Positions 32,101 to 44,100 of a stretch of 64,000 nt of DNA are shown piece after piece. Location of the stretch: the NCBI GenBank assembly GCA_037447655.1, contig JBBHKE010000307.1, forward strand, positions 67,738-131,737, read 5' to 3'. Numbering within the stretch: position 1 is the stretch's first letter; the number at the start of each line of letters is the position of its first letter. The notes beneath the pieces are model-generated. The model saw only the letters and a list, made by a program, of their open reading frames with translations. It had not been told where the DNA came from and did not search any database. The position numbers and the translations under genes are program-made. The stretch comes from Zygnema cylindricum (Eukaryota; Streptophyta; Zygnematophyceae; Zygnematales; Zygnemataceae).

Positions 32101-35100
32101 GGTCCAGTAGTAGTAGTACTAGCAGACATGACAAGATGATTGGGCGGAAAAGAATGGAGAGGTGGAAGGATTAGGCAATGTGGGTAGATTGACATGTAAT
32201 GGGTGACCGTCAAAGGAGTAGAATGTTGTGGAAATTGAGGTGTAGGAGGAATGGGATAACTGTGCGGAAATTTGGGGAAAAACAGGCTGGGTAGAGAATA
32301 GGGGAAGTGGATTGGGCTATGGGAAAACGTGAGCCGTTTTGATGTCACCGCCAGATTTGGCGGAATTGTGACTTGTGCCGCCTTTTTTCATAGCCGGCTT
32401 GCAACATTTGGTGGCCGTGTCCTTGTTTCTTGCAATAATTGCAAGTGACTGACAGCCCTCCCCTCAGGTTAGATTTAAACTTGTCTCCAAAGTAAGTGGT
32501 GACGTGGGAAGGGTTTGATGGATAAAAGGAAGATATTTTTCTTTTCTAATTGATACACAAGCGAGAAAAAAAATGGGATGATCAAGATTATCAAACGATG
32601 ATAGAAAAGAGGTACAAGATTTGGGTAAACCACCTAATAGAGTGGATGATAAATCGTTTTTAGACAATTAGACGCCAATCATTATACTCTTTTCTAAGGA
32701 TATGGATCCTGTTGGTTTCTTCATTAAGTTGAAGAAAGCTCGTTTTTGGATTCAAGGAGTTGCCCATCCAGTTTGTACTTATGTGACGTCAATTGAGACT
32801 AAGCGTCGATCATGTTGAAAGCGTCTCAATTGAGGCATGTCTTCTCTATCTATAGCACAATCACCAATCGAGCGTGGGCGTTGTCGTCTTTCAACTTCCA
32901 TTCGACGATTTCCTTAGATTTGGTGGTTTTGGTGGCTGTATCATCAGTGTTAACAATGATAAGAGGTTTTGACACGCTTTTCAAAAGATCCCATATTTTA
33001 TGAATGTGCGTAGTTGAATGACCAATCCTAAAATTTTGTGCCATCGAAAAATCTGGATATTATTAGAAGTTGCATGGTTTGGCCCATGACCTGTTTGGCC
33101 CATGGGTTGTTAAAAGCCATGACAAATGAAAAACTGCATGTTCAATTTTTTGTGATCAAGTGATTATTTCGTTTAGACAAAAGATCCTTTTATACAAAGT
33201 ATCATAACGCTAATTACTGTGGATAGTAATCTAAGACGTTACGTAGAGCGAGATTTGGATGGCTAAATGAATACCAAATGTGTTACTCAAAGTTAACCGA
33301 TGATGGAAAAGAATCAAAATGAAAGAAAAAAAAATAAAAATAATAAACGTACAAGTTATAGACCATTAAGTGGAGTATGGACAAGTTGACTTAGGACAAA
33401 GAGGAGTAAAGTAAACGTAGCATAATCAAGTGGAATATGCTCAAGTAGACATAGGACAAGGTGGACGTACGGATTGAGGAGAGAAGAACATAACGCTAAA
33501 TCACCTTCACAAGAGAGAGCGTAAAAGAAAAAGAGGGCGAGAAGGAGAGAGGGAGAGAGGGTGTAGGCGAGAGAGGGACGGAGAGTGAGAGAAGGAGAGA
33601 GGGAGAGGGAGAGAAACAGAGTGAGAGAGGTAGTAAGATGAATAGAGAGAGAGAAAGAGAGAAAAAAAGAGATAGAAAGAGAGACATAGGGAGAGAAGGG
33701 TAGCGAGAGAAAGAGAGATCGAGGACCTGGGTGCGGGCGAGGGCGCAGGCGAGGGCGAGGGCGAGGAATAGGGTGAGGGCAAGGGAGAAGGGGAGGGAGA
33801 GGGCGAGGGAGAGGGAGAGGGTGAGGGAAAGGGCGAGGGAGAGGGAGAGGGTGAGGGAAGAGAGAGAGAGGGCGAGGGCGAGGGCGAGGGTGAGGGAGAG
33901 GGTGAGGGCGAGAGAGAGGGGGAGGGAGAGGGCGAGGGAGAGGGAGAGGGCGAGGGAGAGGGCGAGTGAGAGGGAGAGGGAGAGGGCGAGGGAGGGAGAG
34001 GGCGAGGGCGAGGGCGAGGGAAGAGAGAGAGAGGGCGAGGGCGAGGGCGAGGGTGAGGGAGAGGGTGAGGGCGAGAGAGAGGGGGAGGGAGAGGGTGAGG
34101 GAGAGGGAGAGGGCGAGGGAGAGGGCGAGGGAGAGGGAGAGGGCGAGGGAGAGAGAGGGCGAGGGCGAGGGCGAGGGCACGGGAGAGGGCGAGGGCGAGG
34201 GAGAGGGCGAGGGAGAGGGAGAGGGCGAGGGAGAGAGAGGGCGAGTGCGAGGGCGAGGGCACGGGAGAGGGCGAGGGCGAGGGAGAGGGCGAGGGCGAGA
34301 GAGGGGGAGGGAGAGGGTGAGGAAGAGGGAGAGGGTGAGGGAGAGGGCGAGGGAGAGGAAGAGGGCGAGGGAGAGGAAGAGGGCGAGGGCAAGAGGGAGG
34401 AAGAGCGAGGGCGAGGGCGAGATGGAGAGCCAGGGAGAGGGGGAGGGAGAAGGAGAGGGAGCGAGGGGGCGAGGGAGAGAGGGGGAGAGGGGGAGAGGGG
34501 GCGAGGGGGAGAGGGGGCGAGGGGGAGAGAGGGAGAGGGGGCGAGGGGGAGAGGGGATGAGGGAGAGGGGGAGAGGGAGAGGGGGGGAGAGGGAGATTGG
34601 TGAAGAGGGGGAGAGGGGGAAAGGAGGAGATGGGGAGATTGGGAGAGGGCGAGAGGGGGAGAGGGGGAGAGAGGGGGAGACGGGGAGGTGGAGAGGGAGA
34701 GGGTGAGAGAGGGAGAGGGGGAGAAGGAGAGGGGGAGAGGGAGAGGGGGAGAGGGAAAGGGAGGGGGAGGGAGGGGGATAGAGGGGAATAAAAGGGGAGA
34801 GAGAGGGGGAGAGAGGGGGAGAGAGAGCGGGAGATAGTGGGAGAATAGGAGAGTGATTGGGATAATGGGAGTCGGAGAGTGGGAGAGAGTGGGAGAGATA
34901 GTTGGAGAGTTGGAGAGTGGGAGAGTGAGTGGGAGAGTGGAGTGGGAGAGTGAGAGATAGCGAGTGGGAGAGAGAGTGGGAGTGGGAGATTGAGGGGGAG
35001 AGAGAGGGAGAGTAGGAGTGGGAGAGAGAGGGGGAGACTGGGAGAGTGGGAGAGAGAGTGGGATAGTGAGAGAGAGAGGGAGGAGGAGAGAGAGGGACGG

Positions 35101-38100
35101 GGAGAAAGAGGGGGAGAAGGAGGGGGAGAGGGAGGGGAAGAGGGAGGGGGAGAGGGAAAGGGACAGAGAGAGGGAGGGGGAGAGGCAGGGGAATAGGGAG
35201 GGGGAGAGAGGGGGGGAGAGAGGGAGAGAGAGATGGAGGGGAGAGAGAGAGGGAGAGGGGGAGAGAGGGGTTGAGGGGGACGGGGAGAGAGAGGGTGAGA
35301 GAGAGGGGGAGAGAGAGGGGGAGGGAGAGGTGGAGAGAGAGGGGGAGAAAGAGGGGGTGAGAGAGGGGGTGAGGGAGGGGGCGAGTGAGGGGGCGAGGGA
35401 GGGGGTGAGGGAGGGGAATAGGGAGGGGAAGAGGGAGGGGGAGAGGGTGGGGGAGAGGAAGGGGGAGTGGGAGAGGTAAGGCGAGAGGGAGGGGGAGGGG
35501 GAGGGGAAGAGGGAGAGGGAGAGGGAGAGTGAGGGGGAGGGGGAGGTAGAGTGGGAGAGCGGGAGAGTGAGAGAGTTGGAAAGTGAGTGGGAGAGTGAGA
35601 GAGTTGGATAGTGAGTGGGAGAGTGGGAGAGAGTGGGAGTGTGAGAGAGAGAGGGAGGAGGAGAGAGAGGGAGGGGGAGGAGGGGGAGAGGAATGGGGAG
35701 AGGGGTGGGGGAGAGGGAGAGGGAGGGAGAGGGGGAGAGGGAGAGGGAGGGAGTGAGGGAGAGATAGATAGAGGGAGAAAGGGAGAGGGGTATAGAGGGA
35801 GAGGGAGAGAGGGAGAGAAGGAGAGAGAGAGAGAGGGTGTGGGAGTGGGAGACTGGGAGAGTGGGAGTGGGTGAGGGAGAGAGAGAGGGGGAGAGAGAGG
35901 GCGAGTGGGAGAGTGGGAGAGAGAGGGGGAGAGTGGGAAAGTGGGAGAGTGAGAGGGAGAGCGGGAGAGTGAGGGGGAGTGGGAGTGGGAAAATGGGAGT
36001 GGGAGCGAGTGGTAGAGAGAGTGGGAGAGTGGGAGAGTGAGTGGGAGTTGGAGAGTGGGAGAGTGGGAGAGTGAGTGGGAGAGTAGGAGAGGGAGAGTGG
36101 TAGAGAGTGGGAGAATGGGAGAGAGAGGGGGAGAGTGGGAGAGTGGGAGTGGGAGAGTGGGAGTGGGATATTGAGTGGGAGAGTGGGAGTGAGGGAGAGA
36201 GGGAGAAAGGGAGAGGGGGAGAGAGGGAGATGAGGGAGAGAGGGAGCGAGAGAGGGAGAGGGGGAGAGGGGGGGTGGGAGAAGGGTGTGAGTGTGGGATG
36301 GTGGGGGAGTGTGAGAGTGGGAGAGTGGGAGAGTGGGAGAGGGTGAGAGTGGGAGATCGGGAGAGTTGGATAGTGGGATGGGCGGAAATTATCCTGCGTG
36401 ACGAATTTCAGCATATTGGTGAATTTTGACGAAATCGTCGTGCTAGATAAATAATCTATATAGAGCTTAGGTTTTTTTGTCGGTGTCACAATACTGTACA
36501 GTCATGTTTGGACTTCATTTGTACTAGTTTTAATGCGAGGAAGTATTTATTGTGGTTTTTGACACAGCATACTAATGACAATACAAGTTGCTCGTTGTTG
36601 AGTACATAATATAGCCTTTAAAATGTAGGGATCGAAGATGTAGGTCGTATATAAGTATTGTGAGGGTAATGGCTTTAAATAAGAGACATGGCATCTAATG
36701 AAACTTTTATATTGGTCAATATATGTGAAAAATTCGGGTCCTACATTGTATCGATTTGTCATTTTCTTTTTGTGATGAAAGGAACTGGTTTATATTGTTG
36801 GAACATTGTCAACCTATACTTTTTTGTAAAACTAGGGAGCTACTTTTGATCATGTCATAATTTTGTTAGGTGAATTTGAGATGCTTATTTGCAATTGGTT
36901 GCTTTTCATGCTCATAGTCGAGGATGTGGCAGTATTATGTCTTTGCCGTGGTCTGGTTTGAGGTATAAAGGATCGTATTAGAAAGGAAGCCTTTCCTTAA
37001 TTTTCTTATAATTTTATTGGGTTTGAGAAAACAAAGCGTGTTGTTTAATTTTGTGGTACACATTTCAATTAGTAGAAATGGAGATGAAGTGGTGGTGAAG
37101 TTCATCAGGTGTTAAATTGGAAGTCCATAAAAAATAATGTCTTTTAATTTTTGTAATGGCACGTTGGTTAAAAACCCTCCACATATATTTGCTAAGATTT
37201 CTATGTATGACCTCATTGCCTTTACTAACCATGACGCACTTGAGGTGGCGGGTGGGGATGCCTGGTTCACAGAAATCTAGATGGCAACCAATTGAGTGGA
37301 AGCATTCCATCGTCCATCAGTCAACTGAAATCCCTCAAAACGTTGTAAGTGACACTTGATACTTTAGTTATGTTAGACATCAAAAATCTTACGCAATTTA
37401 AAAGGTTTTTGCCTATTGTTGGCTATTGCAAGTTTAGTCCACCACATCGTGGATTGTAAGAACCATAGCGCATTAGTACTTGAGATTTGGACCATTTTTT
37501 TTTTTTCTTTGTTTCCTATATTCTTTTTCATTGTAAATATTTCCAATGTCTACAGGAAAAAAAAAGGAGTTTATAAGAGTCGGTTTTGTCTCTCAGACAC
37601 GTAAAAAATGACGCTATTTCAATTTCTTTGGGTTGAAAATTATCTAACGATCACCACTTTTATCAACTATTGATGTCATTTGATTATTTCAACTTTCTAT
37701 TCCAGGAAATAGTGTCGCTGTTACATTCTGAAAAGGTCATTAACGTCCTCAATATTTCATATTATTCTAAAGTTTTTGTTTTGGAAAAAAATCTGAAAAC
37801 ATGACCAGCATGTTGGTTTTGGCCATAGTCACCAGATTCTCAAAGTTTTTGTTGAATATTTTGTAAATTTCATTATTTGAGTATCAAATCCGTGAAATCT
37901 ACCGCAAAATCAGTTCTAAATTTTAAAAGCTACAATTTTTGCTTGCAAATTTAATGGAAGGAAAATACGAATGTTTGCATTTGACAGTATTTGACGTCCT
38001 TGGGGTTTCTGGTTAAAACCTAACGCCCGTCATCGCTTCCATTTGCCGCCATGGCCAAAAAGACATTAAAGAGGCAGAGAAACTTATAAAAGATGAGCCA

Positions 38101-41100
38101 ATAGAATAGGAATTTAAAAAATTAAGTCACGAAAACGCACCTCCTCCAAATCACCAAATTCACAAGAGTTTTCCTCGCTAAAAATTGGTTATAGGGAAAA
38201 TCGTGCAGATTGTGGTGTTTATTTTAGTGGTACAGGTGATAGCTTTGTAATCACTACCATTTCTGTTGACGATCTAATTTTTGTTGGACGTAGTCGGACA
38301 AAAACAGAGAAAGTCAAAGTCATGCTAGCTTTCTTTTGCCTGTGACTGATTTAGGCGAGCTAGATGAAGACCTAGCTATCACTCTCCTCCGATACAGTTC
38401 TAAGCGCCTTACTTATATAAGTCAAAAGCATTATATCCTTGATCTTTTAGACACTTCTTGCATGGCCGACTGTACTCTCGTCTCCACTCCTATTGGTCCC
38501 CAGCACCACACTCACTAATGGACCTTTCGGTGGGAAAGCCCAAAAAGACACGTCCCTTTTACAACTCTAGTATTGGGAAATTGATGCATGCTATGCTAGG
38601 GACAGGCCGGATGTTACATTGTCATGCGTCTCTTATCTCTTTTCTCCCATTGTACCCCTCTCACTCAGGAGTACTTAGGTACCTTCAAGGCACTATGTAT
38701 AATCACCACACCTTTTTTTTTTCCTATTCTCTATCACCAAGTCTGCGATACACACTTGTATAGAAAGTCCCTTCAGTCACTTGTGACTGAAGTCAATTAA
38801 ATTATTTTTGTCAACTCTATTTCCCACTAGCACAGTTTCAGCCGTCTAACATTTCTTCATTCTAGGATTACTCCCATAAATTTAGCTCTACCACTAATGA
38901 CCACTAATGACCACTATTCCCACTATGCCCGAATTCCCAAAGCCCAAAAACCTTTTTTGCAAAAGTTTACAGAAAGCGAAAGTAATCTAGTGGGCCAAAA
39001 TTAATACTATTTTATATGGCAATACCTGATAATTGCCACTTCCCATTACGCCCCCACTACTCCAATTGTTACGCGGACACCGGCCATTTATTCCAACGCC
39101 CACCGGTATTATGGATGAAAAAAAAAAAAAAATAAGTGTAATTGATAAAAAATATGACGTCTCATTGTTCCAAAAGAAAAAATTTCACTCTTGCGGACAC
39201 TGCAAATGGAAATCTTGACGTTTCTGGTTGTTTCGATGAAAAATTGACGTCTACAGATTTCACATTGAAATAATTGAGATTTGAGGTTTTCGGAAGAAAA
39301 CGTTTCACATCCGGTAACTTCTTGGATAAAAAATGTTTTTTTGTTTTTTCCAGTCACATGGTTCTCATCCAAATGCCAAATATTGGCCAAATATTCAAAT
39401 ACAATTATAGTCGATAGTAACAATTGTAATGATAACAAATATGGTGACTCTAGTTTTAGCTGTGATTGGACAAATCTGGATTGAGGACATTTACTGGTTG
39501 TCCAAATGTCTAGTTCTCAAATAGAGTGGACTGGAATCCAAGTAGAGATGTATTTCAATTCCATGTGCAACTGAAAAAATGGACATAAGTATTGCATGTA
39601 TTTTACTTCAAGTCCATATTCTCCATTTGTTCATACAATTTACAAACTGCATACTCCATACTACTGAAATTATTTTTTCACATAAAATATTGATTGATTT
39701 GATTTTTTTTCTTTTATTGAATATATATTTTGGGATTAAAGTTGAATTAATTTTGATTTTGGATTTTATATTGATTTTTCTTGTCCAGATGGTTCAAAAC
39801 AACTAATTGAGTGGACGTATTCATCGCTCCATCGATCAACTCAAATCCCTCAATACTTGTAAGATTTAATGTACAAAAAAGTCAAAGGGGAGGGGGGATA
39901 AGAAAATAGTTTGAAAGGAGGAATTCGCTTAAAGAGGGGAGGGGGAGGAGAGGGGAAACAATATATGGTATACAAGAGGTGGACGATGCTCATCAAGGAA
40001 TAACCAAAAGGGAGAGGTCTGGCCTTGAGAAGTGGTGAGAGAGCATGTGAGGAGGAAAGAGGAAGTTTTAGGGAAAGAGGGGCGAGAGGGTGGCGATTAG
40101 AGGAGGGAAAGATGGTACTGCTTAAAGAGGGGACGAGGTAGGGGGGTGAAAGTAAAGGCCGTTCCTAGGTCGAAAAATCTTCCCTCTTTTCTCACCTCCA
40201 CCACTAGTCGCCTTAGAGTGAGAGAAATAAACATGGCCTCCCCATCTCAACCTCCTATAAGAGCATTATGGGAGGTAGAGTCAAAATGATGAGCGATTGG
40301 AGTGAGGGCTATCCTTTAGAAGCGATGTTAATTTGTGTGATTTGATTGTCACAATTCAACTGGGTCTCCAAAGAAATAGCATCTCTTGTAGTTTTAGACT
40401 ATAAATTTCAATTTGCAACAAGAGTGGGTAGTCAAATCAGTTATAACTGAAAACCTATACAAAGTCATGTTCATCAATTTCAGTAAGTAAAATGTTAGGT
40501 GAAAACCCTTTAGGTGTCAAGAATTTATACTCATTTGTTTCTTTGGATTTATCGTATTCCATGACAGACTAACTGTTTTTATTTGGGTTGTGACGTGGGA
40601 CGCTTTGGTGTCACAGAATTCTAAACAACAACAAATTGAGTGGAAGCATTCCATCGTCCATTGGTGGACTATCATCCATTATATTCCTGTAAGACCGATG
40701 TTTGACCAAAGCCTATGAGTATTTCTACAAAGCGGTGGACTCAATTTGAATTGCGAATATATGTCAACAAGAGTTGTTAGTTTTTAGGCTTTTGTTTTCA
40801 AATTAATTTTAGTGTTTTTTGGGAAAGGGGCTCCTTTTGTGAGTCACTTTAACTAGGGGAAAAGATAAACTATGTATAACTCTTCACAAGTTTTTGAAGT
40901 GATACAAAACTCAGTTTTATGCTTCAAGGTATGGCTGGATAAAGTGTTTGATCAAGAAAACCGTTTTCTCCTTAATTTTGAAATCACGCTGATGGACAGA
41001 TTTCATCCAGAATTGTCCGGTTTGCAGACAACAAAACTTGTCTTGCCTACTTGAAGCAACAAAAATGCATTTTTGCGGTTTTATTGGACAGGTGTAGACT

Positions 41101-44100
41101 AGTTCTTGTCACTGACACATACTCTCTCTCTCTCTCCCTCCCTCTCTCTTTTCTCCTCTCTCTCCTTTTCACTCGTCACAAATTGATGGCGGATCGAGTA
41201 TTAATCATACTCGATACTCATTACCGTCACATAGTATTTTTATCAAATCCGTTCGTCAAACCTCTTTCTCAACAATATTCCTTTGACCCCAGAAGTGCCC
41301 TGATGGGGGTAATATGCAACGACTTTGGTTTTATTATGTATTAACAAACCTGTATTGGGGAGTTATAGTCATCGCCCAAATGCATAGGCTTGAATTCAAG
41401 CTCCAAAAAAAGAAATGTGATTCAGTCATGTCTTCAATTGCAAGAATGGACACAAGTGTAAGATGTATTTTTCTTCAATTATATATCCTCATAATATACA
41501 ATTGCATAACCCATAAAACAAAACTATTGAAAGAAATATTTGGGGGGTGTTGTGAGAATTATTTGTATTACAGGTGGCTACATTTTAACCGATTGAGTGG
41601 AAAGATTCCATCGTCCATTGGTCAGCTCGTCAACCGTCACTATCCATGTAAGATTATAATGAAAATTTCAAAGACAATTCAGTTGGGGAGAGAGTATGAC
41701 GGTAAGATAGAGATGAATAAATGAAGCGTTTAGGAGAAAGGGGAGTTATTTACGGGTATGGCGGGGGGAGGGAGGAAGAGACGGCTTGAAAGGGTGGGGA
41801 GAGAGAGTGGCAGCGAGACCAACCTTAGGCCTCCGTATCTCAGACCGTACTCGACTGGCCGTACAACCGTACATTCACCGTACAACCATACACATGAATG
41901 TGTGTGGACTTTATGCTGCAAGATGAATGAAAGAACAGATTGCAGTTGAACTACGAACAGAGCTAAGAATAATTATACTCATTAATAGTGTTTATTATAA
42001 ATGGTAATAAATGCCCTTTGCCTATGATACCGTTGCAACACTAAGATTGGGCGAAAGATAAGATTATAAAGGCTTATCAAAGGGGATAATGAGGGTAAGA
42101 AAGGGTTTTCTTTCGGAGGAATCTCTGACAAATATTCACATATTAAGGTAAAAGAGTTTTATTTTTCTATTCTTGTGATATAATTTGGTTTCTGAGGATG
42201 ATAAATGTCTTGTAATCTCATCCTACACATTTTAATTTATAAAAGGAAAAAGACGGAGGGAGTGGTAAAATCCACCAATCAGAAGTGAATCTCCATTCAG
42301 GAGCATGTTTATCAAAATCTGTAAGTGCAAAGTTAAAAAAAGTTTCATTTGTAATTACCAAGTATTCATGATCAATTAACTTTGTTGTTTTATCTGCCAA
42401 TCCATACTAATTAGGGGGTTGGGGGAGTGGTATGCCTGCCTGGTATCGCAGATCTTTCTTGAGCAACCAATTGAATGGAAGCATTCCATCGTCCATCGGT
42501 CAACTGGCAAATCTCTCGAACATGTAAGACACAATGTTGAATTGTCCACCTTTTTCCTGTGAACTTTTATACAACCCACAGAAGGATTGGACAAAGATAA
42601 GAGGAAAGGGGCTTCTAAAATGGGTGGTGGGAGAAGGGGGGTTGTTTTGGAGAGGAATGGCTAAGAAATGATTAATTATCCATCTACATGATTTATGTCT
42701 TTTAAATTTTATAATTTGATTAGGTTTGTAAAATCGGAAAATGTCTTGTAACCTTGTGTTACACATTTCAATTCGTAAAAAAAGAAGGGAAGTGAAGGTG
42801 GTCAAATTTATCTATTCCAATCAAAAATTCATTCAAAATCATGTTTATCCATTTTTGTAGCGCAATGATAGATAAAATCCTTTCATGTGTAGTCATATAA
42901 AATTCATTCATTTTTCTCTTTTTTTGTTGTATTCATACTAACTAAATGTCATTTGGGTTGGAGGGGGTTGGGGGAGTGGGTATTTTTGGTGTTTTTAGCG
43001 AACTATCTTCGAACAAGTTGAGTGGAAAAATTCCATCGTCCTTTGGTCAACTGACATCCGTCGTAGGCATGTAAGAGTGAATTTCGAACAAATTCAATTT
43101 TTCTTTTAGATTGGGGTATAACCTGGTTCGAAAATGGCTGCCAAGGTGCAATAGGCATTTCTAGTATTAATTTATGTTGGCACTTTTATTTTTTACGTTA
43201 CAAGTTTTAATCTTTCCATATGATTGTGGTTAATGCACCTTAAGAAAACGCTTTGAAGTTTGGAAAGTTTAGAAAAAGCTTCATTTCAACATCCCCATTT
43301 TCCTGTCCGATTTTTACTTCAAACGGTTATCTGAATCATTTAAATGAAAGTAGAAATCAAAGAGGGGTGTTCGGATATGGTTCACTTAATAAAGTACATT
43401 AACTAGAGTGATTGAGTGGTTGAATAGCAGAACATCTAGAGGTGATAGTTAGGATCTTTGGGAGGTTAGTTTCTTAAGAGTGAGCAAGAAAGGCTCAAAC
43501 ATGTTACCTTTAATCAAAGAATATAGTGCGATAACCATGATGCTACCAGTAATTTATTAATAATGTTGACAAAATCGATTTTAAGACAAATTTCATCAAT
43601 GTATATGAAATAATTCGTGGGCGGTTTTGAATATAATGTATAGCAAAAGGAAAACCCCCAAAATTTAGCAACACCTTCGGGCACAATTTGCTCCCCTTAA
43701 AAGCTCAACAAAGGCCTTTAGAAGTGATGGAAGTTTTGATCTGAATGCATAAACTTCTTCTTTGGAAGGGGTGGGAACTTCAATAGCCTTAGGATCAAAG
43801 AAACTTGAGATTTTTTCAGGCGAGCCCAATTAGAGGGCTCATGGAAATTAGAGAAAGAATAAGATTACAGGAGAAAAAAATTGTTGAGATTCTGAAAAGA
43901 AGCCATAGTATCATTCAATTGCAAGACAGGAAGCTAAGGAAAACAACTCTCTATGTGAGGAAGCAAGCCTAATTACTGAACAAGGAAGATGAAAGAAGAA
44001 GATCTTATGTGAACTACGTAAACCAATCAACGGTCGCAATTCGCTACGTGACATACTCTCAAAATCTGCGGCTATTTGTCTTGTCGTACACTACGACTAC

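Larger units (their letters stand above)
31110..33511 (-). mobile_element. Copia remnant in the LRR gene intron
   Basis: A 5' LTR (33092-33511) and a gag start at 33044 are followed on the minus strand by gag pieces, then RNase H (32060-31690), a polypurine tract (TTGAGGGGGG at 31532-31541) and the start of a 3' LTR at 31531. Protease, integrase and most of RT are missing, so a large internal deletion has occurred. Both LTR starts share TTAGCGTTAT and about 140 bp of further similarity. The low end of the 3' LTR is a guess. Confidence 0.75.

Noticed and set aside
33731-35479. Arg/Gly/Glu-rich frames on the plus strand
   Set aside because: Same composition effect as on the other strand; frames overlap each other and shift with repeat length.
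33496-36489. A 997-codon Ser/Pro/Leu-rich open frame on the minus strand
   Set aside because: It is the complement of a homopurine tract. Stop codons need mixed purines and pyrimidines, so such DNA is open in several frames by composition. No start context, domain or splice sites support a gene.
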